Below are positions 47,488 through 58,462 of a stretch of DNA of 64,000 nt, piece after piece. The first letter of the stretch is position 1, and every line of letters begins with the position of its first letter. The stretch is from Lithobates sylvaticus. Lineage: Eukaryota > Chordata > Amphibia > Anura > Ranidae. The notes beneath the pieces were generated by a model. It ran no database searches. It was not told the origin of the DNA and worked only from the letters and a program-made list of their open reading frames with translations. Where the stretch lies: contig CM053028.1 of the NCBI GenBank assembly GCA_028564925.1, positions 628,947,250 to 629,011,249 of the forward strand. Reading direction: 5' to 3'. The position numbers and the translations under genes were made by a program.

Positions 47488-47638
47488 TTCGGATTGTGCT
47501 GGGGTGGTTCGTGTGTCTGTCCTGGGAGACAGGAAGGTTTCTGGCGGGTTCAGTCTGCCGTATGGGGTCCGGTAATGCAGCGGGGAGTGCGGAGCTCTAA
47601 TGGAGAACGTCTGCCATGTCGAGCTTCGCGCATGCGCC

Positions 47639-48585
47639 AATACCTTAAGTCAGCTCACAAGTCAGAATCAGCCAATGTAGAGATCCCTATACTAATGGAA
47701 TCCCTAGGCTGGCTAATCCCAAACCTAAACACTGCAACATGGGTAAAAGGGGGGGCGAAAGTAGTGCAGGATATCACACAGAAGGGCAATCTACTAGCTT
47801 TCGCAGATATCCAGGCAAGATTTAATATCCCTTCCTCGGAATTCCTAACTTATCTCCAGATATCCTCTTGGTTCCGACAAACTAGTAGTACGCACACCTC
47901 AGTCCCGAAACAGATTTGGAGCTACCTTACTTCAGTAGACACCAGAGCCAAGGGCATATCCCTTATTTATAACTTCTTATATAACAAATCCTCCTTTCAC
48001 AAGTACACCCACTATAGCAAGTGGGAAACCGATTTGGGGAAAACCTTCACAGAGCAACAATGGCTAGCAGCCGCTCGTAACAACATTAAATTCTCGAGAT
48101 GCTCAAACTATGAGGAACTAGCGGCAAAATTTACAGCAAGATGGTACCTAACACCCTACATAATGGCTAAATTTCCAGGAAACAACACCAATCTCTGTTG
48201 GAGGGGATGCGGCCAGGTGGGTACACTGATCCACACGTTGTGGTCATGTCCCCACCTCTGTAGCTTCTGGAATGAAATCTTTAAACTCATTGCACAAATT
48301 ACGGGGATCATTAGTCACCCCACTCCCGAGAAAGCCATACTAAGCATAGATATTACAGATTATCCAATCTCTGAAAGAGCAATAGCAATGCAAATCATAT
48401 TTGCCGCTAGGTCCTTGATAGTCACCAACTGGAAATCAAATGAAATTCCGTCGAAATTTGAAGTAATAACCAAAGTAAACATCATTTCAGAATACGAAAA
48501 GATTCTAGCCTATAGAGACGGCTTAGGTCCCAGATACGTATCTAACTGGTCATCATGGAACTCACTGTACAAAGTGAATAAATGA
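47639..48585 (+). pseudogene. L1-e ORF2, C-terminal part
   Basis: Open from the L1-f junction to the stop at 48585: PILMESLGWLIPNLNTATW, FNIPSSEFLTYLQISSWF, TARWYLTPYIMAKFPG, the knuckle CWRGCGQVGTLIHTLWSCP, then FAARSLIVTNWKS and WSSWNSLYKVNK. Relative to L1-a, about 520 bases of coding sequence between KINFSKS and this point are absent. Confidence 0.85.
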
Positions 48586-48919
48586 AGTTTGTACAATTAA
48601 CATAGGATTATACTTCATTAGGAATATTGGAGCACTGTATTTCCTGTAACCCCCTCCCTCTTCTTCCCTTCCCTCTCCTTCCCATCTCTTCCCCCCCCCC
48701 CCCCCCCCCCCCCCGTTATTATTTGAATGTTGGAAAGTATATAGCTACCTGTAGTTACAAGGCAGTTTAACAATACTTCGTATCTATATACTGATGTTAT
48801 CTAGTTCAAAATGCTTCTAAGGTATAAAAGGTAAGAGCAAAGTAACCAAACTATTAAAAGATAAAGAAATACCCAGACTACATGTTACAGATACCAAGTA
48901 CTAGCAGTCTAACAATATT
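48586..48919 (+). other. L1-e 3' UTR, first part
   Basis: Contains a run of about 24 C at 48691-48714. It is interrupted at 48919 by L1-g and resumes at 55196. Confidence 0.85.
48904..48919. repeat. 16-bp target-site duplication of L1-g, left copy
   Basis: GCAGTCTAACAATATT; exact match to 55180-55195. Confidence 0.95.
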
Positions 48920-49306
48920 TTTTTTTTTTTTTTTTTAACTTTATATCTTTATTGAATTATTTTGTTATATACTTACAAAACATACATTTCTCTCATACAT
49001 TCATTCTTTGGAAAGCAATATGTCTAAGATAAACGGGATAAGAAAAAAAGAGACCAAAAAAGAAAAGGAGAGAAAAAAAGAAAAAAGGGAAATAACCGGG
49101 TGGTCCCTTATTTCTAGAGGATCTCCTCCTTCTATCTTGCAGTATTAGTCTCAATTTTTCATTTTTAAGCCATCAATAATCTCCCCACTCATTCTTCCAT
49201 TCATCCTATACTTAGACTCTCTCCCTGTTCTACTTCCTAATTGCATACCCATACACCTTCTCCTCTGTCTGGTCCTCCCTGTCTCTTTCCTAGATCTCTA
49301 TTTCCT

Positions 49307-51360
49307 TTATGTGCTCATGCATTCGGTTTCTTTTTTCTCACACCATTTTTTCCATATCTCATCAAATTTCTTAACACAACCCTGCCTAATATATAATGTT
49401 CTTTCTTTGAGGATCACCATGCTCATGTTCTGTTCCCATTCTCTGCTGGATGGAGGGGTGGAAGACTGCCATCTCTGGGCTATAAGTTTCCTGGCTTGGA
49501 AAAGACATCTCAGGATTGCCAAGCTAGTACCTTTTGGTTTACCCTTCCCCTCTAGCCAGCCTAGTACACACGTCCTAGGCTCTACTTCTATGGGTACCTC
49601 AAAGACATGGGTAATTATTTCCACCACCTCCATCCAGTATCGGAATAGTTTAGGACATCTCCAGAACATGTGGATCATGTCACCTTCTAGCCTTCCACAC
49701 CTTGGACAAGTGGCACCCTGTCTCCGTCCAAACAAAAAAAGTTTTTGCGGCGTATAGTACACCCTATAAAGTAAAAATAAGTGTGACATCCTCTGGGGCG
49801 GGGACAGGGAAACCCACTGGGCAAGCTCAAGGGTTCTTTCCCACTGGGTGGGGGTTATATTTCCCACGTCCCTTTCCCATTTCCTCCTAGCGGGTGGTTC
49901 CTGTTGTTTCTCCTTTCTTTTCCTATTTAAACTTAGGTAAGTTTTGGATATTAGGCCTTTCGTCGATCTTGATTCAATTATGTCCTGTAATGCCGGTATG
50001 TCGCACCATTCTATTTCTGTATCTCCGAATTGTGATGTCATTGCGTGTCTAACTTGAAGATATCTAAAGAAGGAGTTTCTCGGGATTGCAAATTGCTCTC
50101 TCAACTCCTGGAAGGACTTGATTTTTCCGCTTTGGTAGAGTTGGTGAATAAATTTTATACCACGCCTTTCCCATTCCTTAATTGGCCCTATTTTCTGTAT
50201 TTCCCCCAGTCTACCGTTGTTCCATAGAGGTGAGTACTTTGTAAACCCGCTATATCCCAGGGTTCCCTTGGCCGTCTCCCATATTTTACCCATTAGTTCA
50301 AGAGTAGGGACCCCACGCGTTACCTTCCCTGCCTCTAAAGCCTCCACTACCGGCATCTGAAAAAAGTTCCCCAGTAGAGTTTTTCTTTGATCACTTCTTC
50401 CCATATACTGGAGCTGGGCCGCTACAAAGTAATCAAATGAGTGGGGGAGTGCGACTCCCCCTTCCCCGTTCGGGAGCTGTAATGTTTTTAAACTGATACG
50501 GGCTGCTCCTCCCTTCCAGATCAGCTCCCTAAATATAGTGTCTATCCTATGGAACCATTTTTTTGTAAATCCATACTGGGGAATTGTGCAAAACATATAG
50601 GAGTTGGGGCAAAAAAAATCATTTTAATTAGATTGCAGCGGCCCGCTGCAGATAGCGGAAGTTTCTTCCAGATTTTTATTTTCTCTTTAAATTTAGTCAA
50701 GAGTGGGATTAAGTTATTTGCTAGATATTTTTTGGGATCCTTTGTGATGTACACACCAAGGTATTTCATTTGATTGACTATTTGGAGTCGTACAGCTTCC
50801 TGGGGTAGGGCAATTTCCGTCTCGTCTATTGGTAGTAAGCTAGATTTTCCCCAATTGATCCTCAAACCCGAGAAACTACCAAAGCTTCCCACTTTTGACA
50901 TCGTTTCTTTTAGTGATCCTTGGACATCTCCAAGTAATAATAGGAGGTCGTCCGCAAAAAGGATCACCTTTTCCTCCTCTATCCCTCTTCTATAGCCTTT
51001 TATCGCTGGGCAAGATCTTATAGAAATGGCCAAGGGTTCGATCGCGAGGGCGAAGAGGAGGGGCGACAATGGGCACCCCTGCCTCGTCCCCCTCAGCAAT
51101 CGGAACCTGGTAGAGTGGTCGTTGTTTATTCTGACCCTCGCCTCGGGTGATTTATACAGCAATTTAACCCAGTTTATGAATGTTGGTCCTATCTGGAACT
51201 CCCTCAGAACTCTCCACAAATATCCCCACTCCAGGGTGTCGAAAGCTAAACTGCTGCTCTTTTCCCCGTCCCCCAATCCTCTTACATTCCAGTTAAATAA
51301 TGGTGATTTTACTTTCCGTGTTATCTGTGAGGTTTCAAAGACATAGTGTACTGCAAAATT
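49307..51360 (-). pseudogene. L1-g ORF2, endonuclease and early reverse transcriptase deleted
   Basis: Starts with the endonuclease entry SPLFNWNVRGLGDGEKSS, then jumps at about 51255 directly to LAFDTLEWGYLWRVLREF in the middle of reverse transcriptase. That removes roughly 1.5 kb, including every endonuclease catalytic residue. Downstream are GTRQGCPLSPLLFALAIEPL, ILFADDLLLLLG, MKYLGVYITKD, KLPLSAAGRCNLIKM. A one-base length change in a T8/A8 run (plus about 50612-50619) shifts into the second frame (GFTKKWFHRIDTIFRELIWK to the stop at 49307), with the knuckle CPRCGRLEGDMIHMFWRCPK. Confidence 0.85.
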
Positions 51361-51659
51361 TTTCTTAAAAAAGTGAATTCTAAATATTTCCTAAAATTAT
51401 TTAACTTGTGCTTGTGCTAGCATCCTGAGTCGTGCCTAGTGTATAGAGAAAAAACATTACGTAAAACGATATATCCTTTTTGGTGAACCTATTCCAATCC
51501 TCCCCCACCTTTCGTTCCTAAATCCATGTTACTCATTTCATTCATTTCATACCATTCAGTCCAATCTTTTGGTCGTCCATACTTACTATTCAACCACTCA
51601 TTGCCTTACAGGCGTACCCGGGGACTTCTTACTGTGACCTTCCATACACACAGTGTTTG

Positions 51660-52680
51660 TAGCTCATTAAGTTTAGATTTACTCAAATTAAAAATTAAAT
51701 AATTAAATATTTATTTTAAATTAAATATTTTAATAAATTTATATATTATAATAATTTATAAATAAATTTTTTTAATTTTTTCTTTATCTATTATTTTTTA
51801 TATTATATTTTTATTATTTTTTTTCTTATTTTTTGTTTAATTAATTTTATTTTTTAATATATAAATTATTTTATATAAATTAATTAGAATTTTTTTTTTT
51901 TACTTATTATTACTAATTTATTTATTATAAATTATCTTTTATATTTTTTTATTTTTATTTAATTTATTATTTATTTTATTACAATTAATTATTATTAAAT
52001 TTTAATTTTAATATATTTTATTTTTTATTATTTTTTTTATTATTTATATTTTTATTTTTTATTTATTTTTTTTATTTCTTTTAAAAATTTTATTTTTTTT
52101 ATTTATATTTTTTTATTTAATTTATTTTTTTTTATTAAATTTATTTTTTTTTTTTTTTATTTTTTTAATTTTTTTTTATATATTTTATTACTTTATATTT
52201 ATAAATTTTATTTATTTTTTATAATTTTTATTACATATATTATTTTTAATTATTATATTTTTATTTATAATTTTTTTAATTTTAGTTTATTCTTATTTTA
52301 TTCTTTATTTATAAATTTATTTTTCAATTTAATTATTACTTACATACATTATTACTATTATTTTTTTTACATATTATATTAAAAAAAATTTATTTCTCCC
52401 TACTACTCTTCATCTTAACACTTAACACCATAACACCTACCACCAATAAACATTCACTACAAACCAAAAACAACAAAAACAAACAACAACAAACCCAAAA
52501 CCCAACCAAACACCAAAACAACAACCAAAACAAAAACCCAAACCCCAACACACACAACCCAATCCCCCCAACCCTAACCTCCCTAAACCCAGCAACCCCC
52601 AAGTACCAAAAATATAACATCCAAGACCAACAACAACAAACAACAAAACACAGACCACTCCCCCCGCGCGCCATGGCTGT
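51660..52680. repeat. Anomalous low-complexity tract: almost pure A/T (to ~52395), then A/C-rich (to ~52660)
   Basis: For about 700 bases only A and T appear, apart from rare single C or G, with no periodic unit. The next ~270 bases are A and C with almost no G (for example CAACAAAAACAAACAACAAC). Normal composition returns abruptly at 52665. It lies in the ORF1-ORF2 interval of L1-g. It may be an unpolished assembly patch rather than biology. Confidence 0.85.
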
Positions 52681-53129
52681 GTCCCTTCCATGAAACGACA
52701 CTTGCCCAATGTCTCCACCTTTGCTAATCCCTTCCCCCCTCCCCCCCCCTCCCCCCCCGCCCTCCCCCACTTGAGAAAAGCCCCAAACCGTGGATGTGAT
52801 TAGAAATGGGTATTGACAATTGTTACTTCTAACCCGAAGACCAAGTGGCAGAGAAAATCCAAAAGAAGAACTAAAAAGAAGTAGAATTAAAGAAAGACAA
52901 AGGGAAAAACCTGGGCTCAAAAGGGGGGGAAAAAAAACCGCCCAAACAGAGACCTCCCGGTATGATAAACAACATTAAAATGTCTTGTTCTACTAGACGT
53001 CACTCCATGTGGGCCACCAACCATTCTTCAAACCCTCCCCTTCACGGTGGAGTCCAAAAAAATAGTCCCCCCAAGAGCGTTTATTCGTAGTCCCTTTGCC
53101 GGGGTAGAGATTGCTTACGTTAAGTTTTC

Positions 53130-54090
53130 CTGACGGAGTTTGCGTTTCAACTTCTCCCAAATTTTGCTACGGCTTCTTTTGTAGGTCAGGGACAAATCTT
53201 GGTAAAATGATATCTTGGAGAGCCCTTATATAGAACATTGTCCCCAGTTCATCTCTGGCTCTGCGGTGTGATGGACACTTTTGTCCTTAAAGTGTAAAAT
53301 TTTGACCACTCCAGCATGGGTCCTTGGGGGGCTCGCCGACGGGGGGAAGCCTGGTGGGACTCTGTGTCTCTCTCCGTTCGATTGCAAAGAGTTGGTGAGA
53401 AATTCTCCAGTCTCACACACCTCGATAAACCACTTCTCAAGAAACCCCACCGGTCTGGGGCCCTCGCTATGCCTCTGGGTAGAGTTCCCACTAGACGTAT
53501 GTTCTTTCTCCTCATCCTGTTTTCCATTTCGTAAAATTTTGCTTTCTTTCTTGTTTAGCAAGCTGATCATACATAACATTCCATCTCTACGTTTAAAGGG
53601 GGGCCAGGTTCATCCTCGATCAATCCCACTCTCCCCTCTAAAGCTGAGGTCCTCTCCTGGACTTGTTGTATATCATGTCTCACATGGGCGAGCTCATCTT
53701 GTATTATATTTTAAGTTGATCCGTCACTTCTCTCAAGGAGTCTCTACAGGAATTCACAACATGCAGGACCTCTTTTAATGAATGTTCAGGGTCTACTATA
53801 GCCCCCACCTCAGATAGTATCTCTCGGGTTGCCTCAAGTGTTTGATCCTGGGGTCTCCCCGTTGGGTCCCCCATCTCCAGTACCAATGGAGGATTGCTCT
53901 GCCCTTGACTTTTCCTTATACCTGCCACCCCGGATTGTTTATTAGTATGTCCCTGTTGGCCTTGTTGGGGATTTTTGGGGGGGGTCTGTCCTGGAATATG
54001 GGCAAATTTCTCCAGCTTTGCAGCTGTTTGACTTGCCGCTTGGCTTGCTTTGGTGGTGCGTTGTGACGGCATACTGCCACGCTGACTCAT
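53130..54090 (-). pseudogene. L1-g ORF1, broken by frame changes
   Basis: Start ATG 54090 (MSQRGSMPSQRTTKASQAAS), a Gln/Ala-rich N-terminus, then a coiled coil (TREILSEVGAIVDPEHSLKE, VNSCRDSLREVTDQL). In other frames the RRM entry MENRMRRKNIRLVGTLPRG and the C-terminal pieces RTERDTESHQASPRRRAPQ and VVKILHFKDK follow. Human-L1-like spacing of coiled coil, RRM and C-terminal domain is clear. At least two frame changes are needed to follow it. Confidence 0.75.
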
Positions 54091-55179
54091 ATAGTATATG
54101 CAGCAAATTTTCCGCCAACCCGCTCTACCTCAATTGCCCTCTTCCAGTAGACCAAGTTATAGCAGCTGTAATTAGTTATCTTCCGCAAGCCAGCCAGTGA
54201 TACTGGCCTATTATAGAGGGATTTTTGAGGGGGAGGGAGATTTTGCGCGTGTTATTTGGCTCCCTTCTGTCCAAAATATCTCACCCTTAGACAATTTACT
54301 GTAAGGGTACAAATCAGTTGGCAATAGGCAATATACTTAGAATGGATGAATAATGTCCTGTACAATATTAGGATTCGCCCCAACTAGGCTTATCCTTCTC
54401 TCTTAGTTCAATTTCCAGGTGTCCTTCAATCTGACTAGTAGCTGCTTACTTTACAGGGTATCTTGACAGTGTAAGTTCACTTACCCCTCAGGCGTCTCGC
54501 AGACGGGGAGAAGCTCTCACTTTTCACCCCCTTGGCTGTTGTATGATCCTTTCCGGGTGCCAGGGTAAAAGAAGGGGAGCGGTCAAAATTGTTGGTCCAC
54601 GGTTTCATCACCCCTCCGGGGTCTGTTTTTAAGTCCCTTGTGGCTCCCTCACATGTTCGTCCCTCCGTGAGGTTTTACTCCTTGGCCCCCCTTCGTCTCC
54701 GCTTTGTGGCGCTCCTTCTCTCCGCTCTTTCCACTCTATACCGCTGCTCACATATGCCGACAAAGATTTCTCAACTTCCCGGCGCATACAACTGACAGAG
54801 GAAGGGATAACAGCCAGTCAGCAAGCGCCGGACACTCTCTCTTACGCGTCTGGCCATCAGCTGTCTGTCGTGCGTGGATGACGGAGCAGGGAAGGCAGCC
54901 TATCACGCCTCCCGGATCTCTCACTCGTTAGCGGTCGGAGCCGGTTTTCAAGCTGAATTGCAGTTCGGCGTCGCCATATCCCACGGTCTTCACAAATCCA
55001 TCACACGGCAAAAGTAAGGTACGTGGAGACCAAGCTCATAAACAGGTTTTTGTATATTGCACAATTCTCAGAGGGAAAAACGGAGGAGGCATAGAGAGAG
55101 GGACAGGCTTCTACACCTGCTCTCTCACACACACACACCCTCCTCCATCCGGTCACGCCCTCTTCTCGGTCTGAATTTG
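54091..55179 (-). other. L1-g 5' UTR
   Basis: GC-richer than its surroundings and non-coding, with a short (AC)n run near 55127-55138. No gene. Confidence 0.65.
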
Positions 55180-55195
55180 GCAGTCTAACAATATT
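55180..55195. repeat. 16-bp target-site duplication of L1-g, right copy
   Basis: Exact match to 48904-48919; L1-e sequence continues from here to 55306. Confidence 0.95.
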
Positions 55196-55306
55196 AACAG
55201 TGGCATATTATGAGTGTCTGTACAATCCTGAAAAATGTATGCACTACAAGTTGGTTTTTTGTATTGTTTGTTACCAATTTTTCTTTTCAATAAAAAATAT
55301 CTAAAT

Positions 55307-55323
55307 TAAAAGTGTAATATTCT
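55307..55323. repeat. 17-bp target-site duplication of L1-e, right copy
   Basis: Exact match to 36933-36949. Confidence 0.95.
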
Positions 55324-56935
55324 TTTAAATTTCGTACCTCGGGGGTGTCTATAGAATGCCTGTGAAGGGGCACATGTTTCCAGTGCTTAGAACTGTCCCT
55401 GCAACAAAAGTGTCATTTTTGCAGGAAAAAAAGCTATTTGAAATCACTTGCGGCTAATGTATTGACGGCTCCCGAGAACAGTCATTCATTGCAAGCCATT
55501 CATAAAAAAAAAGTCATTGATGAAAAAATAAAATAAAAAACAATTAAAAAAAAAGCCTTTGTGGGATGGCCAGATTTGGTAGGACAACCAGAGAGCGGGC
55601 ACTGGGTAATGTTGGAAGAACAATAAAGGGTTTTCCCCTAGGTTGAGGACTTTCAGGTCTGCTATGGATATTAAGGGAGACCCCAGCCAAAAAAAAAAGA
55701 AAAAAAATGGCATGGGGTCCCCCTCAAACTCCATACCAGACCCTTGAGTTCTGGGATGGATTTTTAAGGGGAACCCTAGCCAAAAAAAATGGTGTTGGGT
55801 CCCCCTCAAAATCCATACCAGACCCTTATCCGAGCACACAACCTTGCAGGCTGCAGGAAAAGAGGTGGGGACGAGAGCGGCCTCCCCTCCCTCCTGAACC
55901 GTACCAGGCCACATGCCCTCAACATTGGAGGATGCTTTGGGGGTCTAAGACAACCAAAGCACCTTGTCCCCCATGTTGATGAGGACAAGGGCCTCTTCCC
56001 CGCAACCCTGGCCATTGGTTGTTGGGGGTCTGCGAGCGGGGGGCTTATCAGAATCTGGAAGCCCCCTTTAACACGGGGCCCCCCAGACCCCGGCCCCCCC
56101 TGTGTGAAATGGTAGGGTACCATTTCACCAAAAAAGTGTCAAAAATTGTAACAAATGACAGGAGACGGTCTTTGACAAGTCCTTTATTAAAATCTTCTTT
56201 CTTCTGGTTTTCCTCTCTTCATCCTTCGGTTTCTTCATCTTCTCCTTCCGGCATCTTCTTCCATCTTCTTCTTCCTTCTTCTTCTTCTGCGCTGGTCTTC
56301 TCGTCCGGCATCTTCTTCCATGGAGTCAGCGTCTGTTCTTCTGTTCGGGCCGCTCCTCGCAATGGGAGGCTCCTGCTGTGTGAGGCATTGCTCCGTCTGA
56401 CAGGTCCTTTATAACAGAGGCACTTGTGTGACCCTGCCCTCCTCTGACGTCATGGGGAAAGCCATAGGGAATTCCCCATGACGTCCCCCGTGCGTCAGAG
56501 GGGGCGGGGTCACCAGGTGCCCTCCATTATAAAAGACCTGCCAGACACAGCGAAGCCTCACACAGCGGGAGCCTCCCATTTGCGCGGAGCGGCCCAGAAG
56601 AGACCGCCCAACGCCGTGGAAGAAGATGCCGGACGAGGAATAGGATGGAGGTGATGGGACTAGGGGAGAGTTTGGGATGGAGGAGATGGGGCTGCAGTAG
56701 GAAAAGGATGTGGGATGGAAGAGATGGGACTGGAGGAGGAGGATGGGGGATGGAGGAGATTGGATTGCAGGAGGATGAGAAGGACATGGAGAAGGAGGAG
56801 GACATGGGATGAGCCTTTGTGGGATGGCCAGTGGGCAGATTTGGTAGGACAACCAGAGAGCGGGCACTGGGGTAATGTTGGAAAGAACAATCAAGGGTTT
56901 TCCCCTAGGTTGAGGACTTTCTATTGGCACTACTA
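55324..56935. mobile_element. Foldback element B, remainder: left arm, palindrome centre, partial right arm
   Basis: Continues 36656-36933 and matches the left arm of 61441-62493, including the centre at about 56440-56490, where TGACGTCA (56444-56451) and an inverted partner lie. TATA boxes face outward: minus at 56413-56407 (TATAAAG) and plus at 56528-56534 (TATAAAA). The right arm keeps only about 150 bases and then gives way to degenerate GATGGAGGAGATGGGA-type repeats (56641-56810). A ~107-bp segment (GTGGGATGGCCAG...TTGAGGACTTTC) occurs at about 55548-55654 and again at about 56815-56924. Confidence 0.72.
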
Positions 56936-58271
56936 CACTTTCCAGAGAAAAGGAGTACAAGAATGTATTAATATCAAATATGTATTTTATAAATCCATAA
57001 TAAATGAAAAAATGAAAACAGTAAGAAAGTTTTGACATATTCACAAAAATAGAAATTGCATCAATTGAATACGTAATTTACTATATGACATTGGACCAGG
57101 TAATGTTGGTGGTCAGGCGCTGGGGGGGGGGGGCGGGGGGGGGGGGGGGGGGGGGCAACATATTCCTCCCACTGACACCAATGATGTGACACTATTCCTC
57201 CCACTAACACCATTATTGTAATCATTGGAACCAATGACAGAGCACTATTATTTTCCAATGGCACCAATAAAGGGACAATACCATTTTACACAGTGATCCC
57301 CATATAATTTAGGGCCAACTCATTCCTCCCACTTATACCAATAAGTGGTGGTGCAGTTCCTCCCAATGACAACGACACAGATTGTGTAGTCTGAAGTCAA
57401 TGACTCGGTACGCTATTTCTATCCAACGAACACCCAAGACGCACGGTTTTACCTCACAACTCATGAACGTCTAAGAAAAAGATAAATAAATAAATAAAGA
57501 TATATACTATATATATATATATATATATACTATAAAAATATAAGTATATATAGATCATATATAATATTATATATATATAATATATATATATAAATACTAA
57601 TGATATACTACTATATATAGTAATATAATATATTATTTTTTTCTAAGAGTGGCCAATTTATCTGTGTAGATAAAAAGTTACAATAAACTTACTGCAGATT
57701 ATATTTGGAATAGACAACATATAATCAAATCATTGTGAAATAAATATACATTAACCAACTCAGAATAAACTACTTACTAGTCTGCTGTGTGCAGTGACTA
57801 GTACAAACTTACAGTTGTCATAATGAGCAAAGAATGATAAATAGTACATGAAATATGACATGTTCTCATCAGCTGACACCTTTGGATCTCTATAACTCTC
57901 TCACATCACATCACACAAGGATCTCATGTCACCGGCTGATGTTTTTGTACAGAGATGAGCAACATTCTGTATTAGAGGGAAATGTTTCCTGGTCTTCACT
58001 CTTCACTCATCAAGGAGAAGATGATTGTAGTGGGAGATGTGAGACGATTGTTTTCTGATGAGAATGTGTGAGAAAAGCAGGTAGACAGGAAGAATGGGAA
58101 ACACACTCAGGAGGATGGATGTGTTTGCAGCCTCTGTGTTCAGCCTCCTGAGCAGATCTTAGAGCGGTAAGTGACAGATCGGTAGGTGACAGTCCAGTGA
58201 GCAGATCGGTACCCGATGAAGATTGGACATCCTTCCATTTCATATTTAAATCGTTTTTCTCTCTGCCAGGG
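56936..58271. other. Intergenic; a degenerate minisatellite and AT-rich tract
   Basis: 57105-57420 carries a G run (57121-57157) and degenerate units built on ATTCCTCCCACTGACACCAA. 57480-57640 is an irregular (TA)n/(AAAT)n tract. From 57640 to 58270 I see no gene, and no repeat I recognise. Confidence 0.6.
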
Positions 58272-58406
58272 AAACACAACAGGAGAGAGAGAATATTCCC
58301 CAACACCGGAGTTACAGTCAGTGGGCGTGTCTAGCGTGTAACCAATAGCAGTTCAGAAGGCAAGTTCTATATCAACCAATAGAAGTGCAGAACGTCTCTA
58401 TATAAA
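58272..58406 (+). promoter_or_regulatory. Histone H1 promoter
   Basis: In order: the H1-type box AAACACAA (58272-58279), CCAAT at 58342-58346 and at 58376-58380, and TATATAAA at 58399-58406, some 57 bases before the H1 start codon. Box order and spacing follow vertebrate replication-dependent H1 promoters, where the H1 box, CCAAT and TATA drive S-phase transcription. The promoter looks preserved although its gene is broken. Confidence 0.75.
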
Positions 58407-58462
58407 CCAGAGCACCACCACAAACACGGTATTGATCTTTTATCAAAAACTCTTTGAGCATC

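Larger units (their letters stand above)
40891..47638 (-). mobile_element. LINE L1-f, full length with both ORFs open
   Basis: Minus 5' to 3': 5' tip GGCGCATGCGCGAAGC at 47638, ORF1 (47487-46402), a 1.15-kb spacer with G-rich runs, ORF2 (45250-41465), a 0.57-kb 3' UTR and an end in CAATAAAAATATTATGAAA. A 48-base tandem duplication lies near the 3' end (about 40911-41005). No matching target duplication is visible, and part of the host LINE is lost at the junction. Confidence 0.9.
48920..55179 (-). mobile_element. LINE L1-g, divergent L1-clade element with internal deletion
   Basis: The 3' poly(A) (plus T run 48920-48937) is at the left and the 5' end AATTCAGACCGAGAAGAGGG is near 55179. ORF1 (54090 to about 53130) and ORF2 (about 51360-49307) are degraded. 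Between them lies a 1-kb low-complexity tract (51660-52680). It is more distant from the other LINEs here: CPRCGRLEGDMIHMFWRCPK and the ORF1 signature RRKNIRLVG. The exact 16-bp target duplication defines its ends. Confidence 0.88.
36950..55306 (+). mobile_element. LINE L1-e, full length but split by L1-f and L1-g
   Basis: The 5' end GGGGGGCGTGGCTAGCC is at 36950. ORF1 is 37093-38241, ORF2 is 38665-40890 plus 47639-48585, and the 3' UTR is 48586-48919 plus 55196-55306, ending after AATAAA (55289-55294) in TATCTAAAT without a long tail. The exact 17-bp target duplication bounds it. About 0.5 kb of ORF2 is missing at the L1-f junction. Confidence 0.9.

Noticed and set aside
52390-52920. Hydrophobic Gly/Leu/Cys-rich frame resembling a membrane protein
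   Set aside because: It is translated from the two-letter A/C tract, which is probably a sequence artefact.
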